DNA from: Agromyces sp. Soil535
GTDB taxonomy: Bacteria > Actinomycetota > Actinomycetes > Actinomycetales > Microbacteriaceae
DNA: 64,000 nucleotides
Direction: 5' to 3'
Assembly: GCF_001428255.1 (NCBI RefSeq)
Contig: NZ_LMRW01000027.1
Span: 62,001-126,000, forward strand
Shown: positions 45,086 through 53,662 of the stretch, in pieces
How positions within the stretch are numbered: position 1 is the first letter of the stretch
How the letters are laid out: the number at the start of each line of letters is the position of its first letter
Notes under the pieces: generated by a model
Database searches by the model: none
What the model was told of the DNA's origin: nothing
What the model saw: only the letters and a program-made list of their open reading frames with translations
Program-made: the position numbers and the translations under genes

Positions 45086-46114
<1,029 letters not shown>

Positions 46115-46190
46115 GGGGCTCCTTCGAAGGTGACGGTGGGTTCGCCACCGAGTCTAGCGAGGTGGCGAGGAGTGCTCATGAGTGCCGGAT

Positions 46191-46212
46191 GCCGCGGGCG
46201 CGCGCCCGCGGC
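46191..46212. repeat. 22-base perfect palindrome in the fbaA/glpX-like divergent gap
   Basis: GCCGCGGGCGCGCGCCCGCGGC is fully self-complementary (shown here as one 22-base site at 46191-46212; its left half is GCCGCGGGCGC). It could be an operator for both genes or a cruciform. It is not followed by a U tract. Confidence 0.4.
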
Positions 46213-46242
46213 CGCACCGACGAGATGCGGCAGGATGGGCGG

Positions 46243-47181
46243 GTGCACCACGATCCCCGCCCGGTTCCGAGCCGACCCGACACCGTGTTCGGCATGGACC
46301 TGCGGGCGGCGCTCGGCGCCGCCGTGCTCGCGGCCGCCGACGCGGCACGCGCCCGCGTGGGATCGGGCGATCCTGATGCCGTCGACGGCGTCGCCGTCGA
46401 CGCCCTGCGCCGCGCGCTCGCGTCGGCGCCGGCCGCACTGACGGTCGTCGCCGGCGAGGGGGAGAAGGACGAGGCGCCCATGCTGCACCCGGGCGAGCGG
46501 TTCGGCACCGGGGCCGGGCCCGCCCTCGACCTCGTCGTCGACCCCGTCGACGGCACCCGGCTCGCCGCCTCCGGCAGGCCGGGCGCGATGGCGATCCTCG
46601 CGGTCGCGCCGAGCGGCGCCTTCGCCGACCTCGGCTCGGCCCACTACCTCGACAAGCTCGTGCACGCGGGGCCCGACGTCGGCCTGACGCTGCGTGGACC
46701 AGTCGCCGAGAACCTCGCCCGACTGGCCGGCGCTCTCGGCATCAGGGTCGAGGAATTGCGCGTCGCCGTGCAGGCCCGCCCTCGGAACGTGGAGGTCGCG
46801 GAAGCGGTCGCTCGGGCGGGAGCGCGGGTGCACGCGTTCGAGCACGGCGACATCGAGCGCGTCGTGCACGCCGTGGCATCCGGCGGTTCGCTCGACCTCC
46901 TGCTCGGCGTCGGCGGCGCGCCCGAAGGCCTGCTCGAGGCGGCGATCGTGCGTGCCCATGGCGGCGTCATGCTGGCGGCCCTCGCGCCGCAGTCGTCGCG
47001 CGAGTCGGAGCGCCTCGCCCACGGCGGGCACGACGCGACGCGGGTGTTCGACCTCGACGGGTTGTGCTGCGAGTCGGCATTCGTCGCGATCGCGCCGGTG
47101 ACGCCGTGCGCGCTCGGCCCGGCCGGGGCGACACTCGTCGAAGTGGGGCCGGGGCCGCTCGCCGCCGACCTGTCCGGATGA
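46243..47181 (+). CDS. divergent GlpX-like (class II FBPase family) protein
   Basis: About 312 residues, clearly homologous to the canonical GlpX encoded next. Shared active-site segments are VAGEGEKDEAPML, VVDPVDGTRLAASG, GVGGAPEGLLEA and VDGVAVDALRRAL, so metal and substrate acidic residues are kept. It differs in the early loop (RVGSGDPDA instead of WIGRGDKLG) and elsewhere. GTG at 46243 chosen since CAGGAT ends six bases upstream; an ATG at 46225 is possible. It may be a specialised FBPase or act on another sugar bisphosphate. Confidence 0.8.
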   Translation: MHHDPRPVPSRPDTVFGMDLRAALGAAVLAAADAARARVGSGDPDAVDGVAVDALRRALASAPAALTVVAGEGEKDEAPMLHPGERFGTGAGPALDLVVDPVDGTRLAASGRPGAMAILAVAPSGAFADLGSAHYLDKLVHAGPDVGLTLRGPVAENLARLAGALGIRVEELRVAVQARPRNVEVAEAVARAGARVHAFEHGDIERVVHAVASGGSLDLLLGVGGAPEGLLEAAIVRAHGGVMLAALAPQSSRESERLAHGGHDATRVFDLDGLCCESAFVAIAPVTPCALGPAGATLVEVGPGPLAADLSG

Positions 47182-47264
47182 CGCCTCGTGACGACAGTGT
47201 TAAGAACCTCGATTCTTTCAGTGCCGTTCAGCCCTGATCCACGCCGCGCGTCGTTCGCGATGCC

Positions 47265-47270
47265 TAGGCT
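47265..47270 (+). promoter_or_regulatory. probable -10 of glpX
   Basis: TAGGCT in GATGCCTAGGCTTGAAG, 79 bases before the glpX ATG. The 168-base gap upstream contains a less GC-rich GTTAAGAACCTCGATTCTTT stretch with a short inverted repeat (AAGAA...TTCTT) that might bind a regulator. Confidence 0.4.
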
Positions 47271-47348
47271 TGAAGCCGCGGGCATCACCCGTCCGCGAAC
47301 AGCTCCGAGCGCCGGAGCCGAGTCACACAGCGTCCGGGAGGACCCTCG

Positions 47349-48350
47349 ATGGTGAGCACCGATACGGCAACCCTCTTCCTGCACCCCGACCGCAACATCG
47401 CGCTCGAGCTGGTGCGCGCCACGGAGGCGGCCGCGATCCGCTCGTACCCGTGGATCGGCCGCGGAGACAAGCTCGGCGCCGACGGCGCCGCCGTCGACGC
47501 GATGCGCCTATTCCTCGGCACGGTGAACTTCGACGGCGTGGTGGTCATCGGCGAGGGCGAGAAGGACCAGGCCCCGATGCTCTTCAACGGCGAGCGGGTC
47601 GGCAACGGCCGCGGCCCCGCCTGCGACATCGCGGTCGACCCGATCGACGGCACGGCGCTCACGGCCGCCGGCCGCCAGAACGCGCTGTCGGTGATCGCGG
47701 TCGCCGACCGGGGCACGATGCTCGACGCGTCATCCGTCTTCTACATGGACAAGATCGTCACGGATGCCTCGGGCATCGGCGTCGTCGACATCCGCAAGCC
47801 CATCGGCGAGAACCTGCGCGCGCTCGCCGCGGCGAAGGGCAAGGACGTGGGCGAGCTCCGCGTCGCGGTGCTGAACCGTCCGCGTCACGAACAGCTCATC
47901 GCCGACATCCGCGCGGCGGGTGCCGGCACCCGCCTGATCAGCGACGGCGACGTGGCCGGCGGCATCAACGCGGCCCGCTACGAGTCGCGCATCGACATGT
48001 GCGTCGGCATCGGCGGCAGCCCGGAGGGCATCACGACCGCCTGCGCCATCAAGGCGCTCGGCGGGTTCATGCAGGGCAAGCTCGCGCCGAAGGACGACGC
48101 CGAGCGCGCCCGCGGGGAGGCGGCGGGGCTCGACTGCGACCGCGTCTACGAGCTCGACGAGCTGGTGCGCAGCGACAACACCTTCTTCGTGGCCACCGGC
48201 GTGACCGACGGCGAGCTCGTCGACGGCGTGCGCCGCAAGGGCCCCATCATCCGTACCGAGAGCATCGTGCTGCGCGGCAAGTCGGGCACGATCCGCCGCA
48301 TCATCGCGGACCACCACGCCGAGAAGTGGCTCGACGAAGTCGACCGATGA
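47349..48350 (+). CDS. glpX: class II fructose-1,6-bisphosphatase
   Basis: Gluconeogenic phosphatase, 333 residues. Visible: RSYPWIGRGDKLGADGAAVD, VIGEGEKDQAPMLFNGERVG, VDPIDGTALTAAG, SDGDVAGGINAA, and IGGSPEGITTACAIKALGG. GlpX is normally the essential FBPase of actinobacteria. The ATG follows GGGAGGACC. Upstream paralogue and fbaA suggest a local gluconeogenic cluster. Confidence 0.96.
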   Translation: MVSTDTATLFLHPDRNIALELVRATEAAAIRSYPWIGRGDKLGADGAAVDAMRLFLGTVNFDGVVVIGEGEKDQAPMLFNGERVGNGRGPACDIAVDPIDGTALTAAGRQNALSVIAVADRGTMLDASSVFYMDKIVTDASGIGVVDIRKPIGENLRALAAAKGKDVGELRVAVLNRPRHEQLIADIRAAGAGTRLISDGDVAGGINAARYESRIDMCVGIGGSPEGITTACAIKALGGFMQGKLAPKDDAERARGEAAGLDCDRVYELDELVRSDNTFFVATGVTDGELVDGVRRKGPIIRTESIVLRGKSGTIRRIIADHHAEKWLDEVDR

Positions 48351-48356
48351 CCGGAT

Positions 48357-48378
48357 GCCGCGGGCGGATGTCCGCGGC
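48357..48378. terminator. hairpin after glpX
   Basis: GCCGCGG (48357-48363) pairs with CCGCGGC (48372-48378) around an eight-base loop, starting seven bases after the glpX stop. It precedes the MFS gene, which has its own promoter-like GAGAAT box. Confidence 0.5.
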
Positions 48379-48396
48379 AGGCACGAGAATGGGCCG

Positions 48397-49779
48397 ATGA
48401 CCGACGCCAGTCGTCTGCCACGAGCGCTCCTCCCGTTCACCTCGGGCCAGTACCGGCTGCTCACGATCGCGCTCGCGGCGTCGCTCGTCAGTGCCGGGGC
48501 GTGGATCGTGTCCGCAGTGTGGCAGGTCGTGCAGCTCGGCGGCACCCCGATCGACCTCTCGTTCGTGGCCGTCGGTTCGAGCCTCGGGCTGGTGCTCGCC
48601 GTGCTGTTCGGCGGCGTGGCGGCCGACCGCATCCCGCAACGGCGCATCCTCCTCGCGGTTGAGATCGTGCGCGGGGCGGGATTCGCCATCGCGGGCCTCC
48701 TCGCCGCGACCGGGCTCATCGAGGTGTGGCACATCGCGGTCATCTCGTTCGTGCTGGGCGTCGCAGACGGATTCTTCTACCCCGCGTATTCGGCTTGGCT
48801 GCCTGCGATCCTGCCCGCGGAGCAGCTGCTCGCGGCCAACGGCGTCGAGGGCGTGCTGCGCCCGGCCGCGATGAACGCCGTCGGTCCTGCGCTCGCGAGC
48901 GCGCTCATCGCGATGCAGGGGCCGTGGCTCGCGTTCATCGTCGTCGCGGGGCTGCAGGTCGTCGCCGCATCCGTGCTCGGGATGATGCGCACCACCGCCG
49001 TGCGCCGCGACCTCGACGAGACGCCGGTGCACCCGTTCCGGCAGACGTTCATCGACCTGCGCGACGGGTTCGCCTACCTGCTGCGCACCAAGTGGCTCTT
49101 CGCGACTCTCGCGTTCGCGATCGTGCTCGTGTTCCTCATCATGGGACCGATCGAGGTGTTGCTGCCGTTCGCTGTGAAGGACCAGACCGGCGGAGGTGCA
49201 GGTGCCTTCGCGCTCACGCTCGCTGCGTTCGGCGTGGGCGGAGCCGTCGGCTCGCTCGCTGTCGCCTCGATGCGACTGCCGCGGCGCTACCTCACGCTCA
49301 TGATCCTGGCGTGGGGGTTCGGCTGCCTGCCACTCGCGGTGATCGGGCTGACGTCGTGGCTCTGGGTGATGGTCGTCGCTCTCTTCATCTGCGGGCTGCT
49401 CTTCTCGGGAGCCCAGGTGGTGTGGGGCACGCTGCTGCAGCGCCGCGTGCCGCCGGCGATGCTCGGACGCGTGTCGAGCCTCGACTTCTTCGTCTCCCTC
49501 GCGCTCATGCCGGTGTCGATGGCGGTCGCAGGACCCGTCGGGGAATGGATCGGTCTCGCGCCCGCCTTCCTCATCGCCGGACTCGCATCGCCGTTGCTCG
49601 CGATCGCGACGCTCGCGTTCGCCCGGCTCGGGAAGGACGAGCTCGCCCACCCGCTCGACATCGCCGTGGATGCCTCGATCGTCACCGGCCCCGAGGCCGC
49701 GGCCGGCTTCGAGTTGCCCGTCGACGAGCCGCATCCGCGGCCCGAGACGTCGCGTCGGATCGACCCCGAGCCCGGCTGA
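48397..49779 (+). CDS. MFS transporter (enterobactin/macrolide-exporter type)
   Basis: 460 residues, about 12 membrane helices. LLTIALAASLVSAGAWIVS, AVLFGGVAADRIPQRRILLA (motif A after helix 2), and GVADGFFYPAYSAWLPAILP are typical of the MFS_3/EntS-like group of small-molecule exporters. The 60-residue C-terminal tail is acidic and Pro-rich. Start at 48397; a GAGAAT box ends six bases upstream. Substrate unknown. Confidence 0.88.
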   Translation: MTDASRLPRALLPFTSGQYRLLTIALAASLVSAGAWIVSAVWQVVQLGGTPIDLSFVAVGSSLGLVLAVLFGGVAADRIPQRRILLAVEIVRGAGFAIAGLLAATGLIEVWHIAVISFVLGVADGFFYPAYSAWLPAILPAEQLLAANGVEGVLRPAAMNAVGPALASALIAMQGPWLAFIVVAGLQVVAASVLGMMRTTAVRRDLDETPVHPFRQTFIDLRDGFAYLLRTKWLFATLAFAIVLVFLIMGPIEVLLPFAVKDQTGGGAGAFALTLAAFGVGGAVGSLAVASMRLPRRYLTLMILAWGFGCLPLAVIGLTSWLWVMVVALFICGLLFSGAQVVWGTLLQRRVPPAMLGRVSSLDFFVSLALMPVSMAVAGPVGEWIGLAPAFLIAGLASPLLAIATLAFARLGKDELAHPLDIAVDASIVTGPEAAAGFELPVDEPHPRPETSRRIDPEPG

Positions 49780-49842
49780 CGATCGGGGGTCGACCCGCGG
49801 CCGCGGGCATGCGAGTCTGGACGGGAGCGAAGGAGGGACCGG

Positions 49843-50235
49843 ATGGTCACCATTCGAGATGCATTCCCCGGGTTCAGCGTCGACGACGTCGCCGCGGCAC
49901 GGGAGTTCTACGGGACGAGGCTCGGGCTCCCGGTCGACGATGACGCGATGGGGGCGCTGCGCATCTCCCTGCCGTCGGGTCAGTCGGTGTTCATCTACCC
50001 GAAGCCGAATCACGAGCCCGCGACCTTCACCGTGCTGAACCTCGTGGTGGAGGACATCGACCGGGCCGTGGATGAGCTCAACGTGGCCGGCGTCGTGACG
50101 AAGATCTACACGGGCGCCGACGACTTCGGCACCGACGAGCGAGGCGTCGCACGAGGCAGCGCAACGGGCGGGGGCCCGGACATCGCGTGGTTCCGCGACC
50201 CGGCGGGCAACGTGATCAGCGTGCTGGCCGGCTGA
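49843..50235 (+). CDS. VOC family (glyoxalase-like) protein
   Basis: 130 residues with one pair of beta-alpha-beta-beta-beta modules. Visible are FSVDDVAAAREFYGTRLGLP, TVLNLVVEDIDRAVDEL and AWFRDPAGNVISVLAG. The usual N-terminal metal ligand position is occupied by a non-His residue, so it may be a binding protein rather than an enzyme. ATG after GGAGGGACC. Confidence 0.9.
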   Translation: MVTIRDAFPGFSVDDVAAAREFYGTRLGLPVDDDAMGALRISLPSGQSVFIYPKPNHEPATFTVLNLVVEDIDRAVDELNVAGVVTKIYTGADDFGTDERGVARGSATGGGPDIAWFRDPAGNVISVLAG

Positions 50236-50270
50236 CGCCATCGCGACTGCGCCGTCGGCAAGGGCAGGTG

Positions 50271-51623
50271 TCAGTCGTGCGACACGGCGTCGGGCGCCTC
50301 GAGCTGGCGCCGGATCTCGGGGTCGAGGTCGGCGCCGGCGCTCGAGACGAGCTCGTAGGCGGTGAGCTCCCGGGGCGCCTCCTCGATGCCCTGCAGCGGT
50401 GCGAGCACCTTCGACTCGTCGAGGGCGCCGAGCTTGCGTGCCGTGGGCAGCACCTGGCGCTCGAGCGAGCCGACGAACGCGTTGTAGTCCTTCACGCTGC
50501 GCTCGATGGTGCGGCCGAGCTTCTCGATGTGACTCGCCGTCGTGGCCAGGCGTGAGTATAGCTCGCGGCTCAGGTCGAACAGGGTCTTCGCCTCATTGGT
50601 CAGCACGTCCTGCTGCCATGAGAACGCGACGGTCTTGAGCACCGACCACAGGGTGACGGGGGAGGCGAGGGCGACTCGCTTCGAGAACGCGAACTCCATG
50701 ATGCTCGGGTCGGCCTCGAGCGCGGCGGAGACGAGCGACTCGCTCGGGATGAAGGCGATCACGAGTTCGGGGGAGGCGTCGAGCCCGTTCCAGTAGCCCT
50801 TGGATCCGAGCGCGGTGACGTGCGCGCGGACCGCCTGCACGTGCTGCTTCATGAAGTCGGCCCGCCGCGCGGCATCCGCCCCGCCGGCCGTGGCCGGGAT
50901 CTGGCTGGCCTCGAGGTAGGCGTTGAACGGCACCTTCGCGTCGACGGCGATCGACTTGCCGCCGGGCAGGCGCACCACCATGTCGGGCCGGCCGTGGCCG
51001 GAGTCGCTCGAGATGCTCGACTGCACGTCGAAGTCGACGCGCTCGACGAGGCCCGCGGCCTCGACGACGCTGCGCAGCTGGGTCTCGCCCCAGACGCCGC
51101 GCGTGCTGTTGGAGCGGAGCGCCGACGCGAGCGACTCGGCCGTGGAACGCAGGCGCTCCTCGGACTCCGCTGCGGACTTCAGCTGCTGCGTGAGCTCGCC
51201 GTGCTGGAGGTTGCGCTGCGACTCGAGCTCGGTGACCTTCGACTGCATCTCGGTGAGGGACTGCTTGACGGGAGCGAGCGCCTGCAGCACGCGGCTCTCG
51301 GCCTGCTCGCGCGCCTCGCGGGCCTGCTGTTCGGCGCGGTGCTGTTCGACGAGCTCGCGCTGCTGCAGCTGTGCCGCCATGATCTGCTCGCGGAGCGCCT
51401 CGCCCGTGGCCTGCGTGGCCGCGAGCTCCTCTCGGAGGAGCGACTTCGCGGCCTCTTCGGCCGCACGCACCTCGGCGAGCTGCGCCTGGTGGCGCGCCTC
51501 GACCAGCGCCGGATCGTCGGCCACCGGCTTCCCGGCAGCGCGCCGGGCCGACCAGACGGCGACGGCGAGGCCGCCGAGCAGGCCGCCGACGAGGAGGCCG
51601 ATGAGGAGCGCGAGGAGGTCCAT
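50271..51623 (-). CDS. rmuC: DNA recombination protein RmuC
   Basis: 450 residues: an N-terminal membrane helix (LLALLIGLLVGGLLGGLAVAVW), a long Gln/Glu/Ala-rich coiled coil (about 45-170), then the RmuC nuclease-like domain with TRGVWGETQLRSVVEAAGLV, HGRPDMVVRLPGGKSIAVDA, KVPFNAYLEA and LVIAFIPSE. RmuC limits inversions at short repeats and has also been linked to phage restriction. ATG at 51623 with GACACT six bases upstream. Confidence 0.94.
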   Translation of the reverse strand: MDLLALLIGLLVGGLLGGLAVAVWSARRAAGKPVADDPALVEARHQAQLAEVRAAEEAAKSLLREELAATQATGEALREQIMAAQLQQRELVEQHRAEQQAREAREQAESRVLQALAPVKQSLTEMQSKVTELESQRNLQHGELTQQLKSAAESEERLRSTAESLASALRSNSTRGVWGETQLRSVVEAAGLVERVDFDVQSSISSDSGHGRPDMVVRLPGGKSIAVDAKVPFNAYLEASQIPATAGGADAARRADFMKQHVQAVRAHVTALGSKGYWNGLDASPELVIAFIPSESLVSAALEADPSIMEFAFSKRVALASPVTLWSVLKTVAFSWQQDVLTNEAKTLFDLSRELYSRLATTASHIEKLGRTIERSVKDYNAFVGSLERQVLPTARKLGALDESKVLAPLQGIEEAPRELTAYELVSSAGADLDPEIRRQLEAPDAVSHD

Positions 51624-51738
51624 GGGGACAGTGTCGCAGCGGCTGCCGACATCGCGGGGGAGGGGGCTCGGCCGGGCGGGGATCCGCCGGCCTCCGGGTG
51701 CGCGACCGGCCGCGGCGACGGCGCCTGGTCGGATGTCG

Positions 51739-52356
51739 CTACTGCAGTGCCATCGGGCCGTGCACGGCACGCTGCTGGCGGGTGGCGACCGGTCCGATCG
51801 CGCCGAGCTGCACGCGCGTGATGTGGGCGAGCCGCTCGAGGTCGTCGACCTCGTGCCGCTTCGCGGCGTGCACGACGATGGCCGCGCACGCCTCGGCGTC
51901 GGCGAGGGCGTCATGGTGCGAGAAGTCCTCGAAGCCGGCGGCCATCGCCGCCACCGGCAGTCGGTAGGACTCGAGGTGATAGGTCTTGCGTGCGACCTGC
52001 AGGCTGCACAGGGAGCGGAAGTCGGGCACCTCGAGGCCCACCGCGACCGACGTCTTGGCGATGACCGCCATGTCGAAGCCCGCGTTGTGGGCCACGAGCA
52101 CGTCGCCCTCGGCGAACTCGCGCAGCAGGGGCAGATGGTCGGCCCACCCGGGTGCATCCGCCACCATCTCGGGCGTGATGCCGTGGATGCGGATGTTCCA
52201 CTCCGAGAACTCGTTGTGCGGGAACGGCGGCCGGATGTAGCGGTGCACGCGGTCGACGACCCTGCCGTCGCGTACCTTCACCAGCCCGACGCTGCAGGCC
52301 GACGCGCTCGACGAGTTGGCGGTTTCGAAGTCGATCGCGGTGAAGTCCACTGGCAC
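51739..52356 (-). CDS. DEDDh 3'-5' exonuclease
   Basis: 205 residues of the DnaQ-like superfamily. Catalytic acids are visible in FTAIDFETANSSSAS (motif I), VLVAHNAGFDMAVIA (motif II) and HHDALADAEACAAIV (motif III with the DEDDh His). It closely resembles small stand-alone exonucleases for proofreading or RNA/DNA trimming. GTG at 52356 or 52350. Its pairing with rmuC on the same strand is suggestive but the genes are 115 bases apart. Confidence 0.93.
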   Translation of the reverse strand: MPVDFTAIDFETANSSSASACSVGLVKVRDGRVVDRVHRYIRPPFPHNEFSEWNIRIHGITPEMVADAPGWADHLPLLREFAEGDVLVAHNAGFDMAVIAKTSVAVGLEVPDFRSLCSLQVARKTYHLESYRLPVAAMAAGFEDFSHHDALADAEACAAIVVHAAKRHEVDDLERLAHITRVQLGAIGPVATRQQRAVHGPMALQ

Positions 52357-52510
52357 GCGAGCATCGTCGCACGCGGCTCCGACACGGCCGGGCGCGTCGT
52401 CGGGCGCGTCGGCGATCGGTGCGGAAACGGGTTGACGGATGCCGCGGGCAGGGCGTGGAATGGCTGCGGGAGCGCCGCTACGGCGACGCGCCGCGAGGTG
52501 AGGAGACCGG

Positions 52511-52837
52511 ATGACCGAGCTGCCCGCACCGGTGCGCGAGGCCTTCGCCGCCACCAACGAGGGCGATCTCGCCCGCTTCATCGCGGCCTTCGCCGAGGAC
52601 GGCGTCATCGACGACTGGGGACGCGAGTTCCACGGACACGAGGAGATCGCGGGCTGGAGCCGCCGCGAGTCGATCGGCGTGCAGCAGACGTTCTCGGTCA
52701 CCGACGTGCGCGTGGGGGACGGCGAGGTCGTGGTGATCGCCGACGTCGGTGGTGGCGGGTTCAACGGCCCCTCGACGTTCACGTTCCGGCTCGCGCCCGA
52801 CGGCGCCACCATCGAACGCATGGCGATCACGGCATGA
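52511..52837 (+). CDS. SnoaL/NTF2-like domain protein
   Basis: 108 residues, one NTF2 fold: VREAFAATNEGDLARFIAAF then FAEDGVIDDWGREFHGHEEI, and strands VTDVRVGDGEVVVIADVGG and FTFRLAPDGATIERM. ATG after GTGAGGAGACC. Overlaps the methyltransferase gene by four bases (ATGA), so they are translated together. Reaction unknown. Confidence 0.88.
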   Translation: MTELPAPVREAFAATNEGDLARFIAAFAEDGVIDDWGREFHGHEEIAGWSRRESIGVQQTFSVTDVRVGDGEVVVIADVGGGGFNGPSTFTFRLAPDGATIERMAITA

Positions 52838-53628
52838 ACGACGCACCGGCCACCGCATCGCCGGACGAGCCCGGCCTCGTCGCCGACCCGTCCGACCCCG
52901 AGACGGCGAAGAGCGCCCGCTCGTTCGGGGTCGCGGCATCCGTGTACCACCAGGCCAGGCCCGGCTACCCGGTCGAGGCGATCGCCTGGCTCGTCGGTGA
53001 CGGCGTGCGGGTGCTCGACCTCGGCGCCGGCACCGGCAAGCTCACCGAGGCCCTCGTGGCGCTCGACCTCGATGTGATCGCCGTCGACCCGGTCGAGGAG
53101 ATGCTCGAGGAGCTCGAGGTCGCCGTGCCGGGCGTGCCGCGGATCCTCGGCACGGCGGAGGACATCCCGCTCGAGGAGTCGTCGGTCGACGCGGTGCTCG
53201 CCGGTCAGGCGTGGCACTGGTTCCAGCCCGATCGTGCCATCCCCGAGATCGCGCGCGTACTGCGGCCCGGGGGCGTGCTGGGGCTCGTCTGGAACAGTCG
53301 CGACATCCGTGCCGACTGGCTGCGGCAGGCGGGCGAGATCATGCACGAGCGCCACGACGCGAGCGCCACGTTCGAGAGCTACGTGAAGATCGGCCCGCCG
53401 TTCGGCGAGATCGAGGAGCACACCGTCGAGTGGAGCGAGCGGATGTCGCGCGGGCGGTTCCTCAACCTCGTGCGGTCGCGCAGCTACTTCATCACGGCCA
53501 CCGCGTCGGAGCAGGCTGCGACGATCGCCGCCCTGGAGACACTGCTCGACACGCACCCCGACGTGGCCGGCGCCGAGGAGCTCGCCGTGCCCTACGTCAC
53601 GCGCTGCTTCCGGGCCCGGCTCGACTGA
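52834..53628 (+). CDS. class I SAM-dependent methyltransferase
   Basis: 264 residues with a Rossmann-like methyltransferase fold. Motif I VRVLDLGAGTGKLTEALV, acidic strand VIAVDPVEEMLEELE, AEDIPLEESSVDAVLAGQAW (motif II region), and RVLRPGGVLGLVWNSRD (motif III). The N-terminal SFGVAASVYHQARPGYP is typical of UbiE/Coq5-like small-molecule methyltransferases. Substrate unknown. Convergent with the caspase operon, 34 bases apart. Confidence 0.92.
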   Translation: MNDAPATASPDEPGLVADPSDPETAKSARSFGVAASVYHQARPGYPVEAIAWLVGDGVRVLDLGAGTGKLTEALVALDLDVIAVDPVEEMLEELEVAVPGVPRILGTAEDIPLEESSVDAVLAGQAWHWFQPDRAIPEIARVLRPGGVLGLVWNSRDIRADWLRQAGEIMHERHDASATFESYVKIGPPFGEIEEHTVEWSERMSRGRFLNLVRSRSYFITATASEQAATIAALETLLDTHPDVAGAEELAVPYVTRCFRARLD

Positions 53629-53662
53629 ACGGCTCGACGGGGTCCCCGACCCGCCGCCCGCC

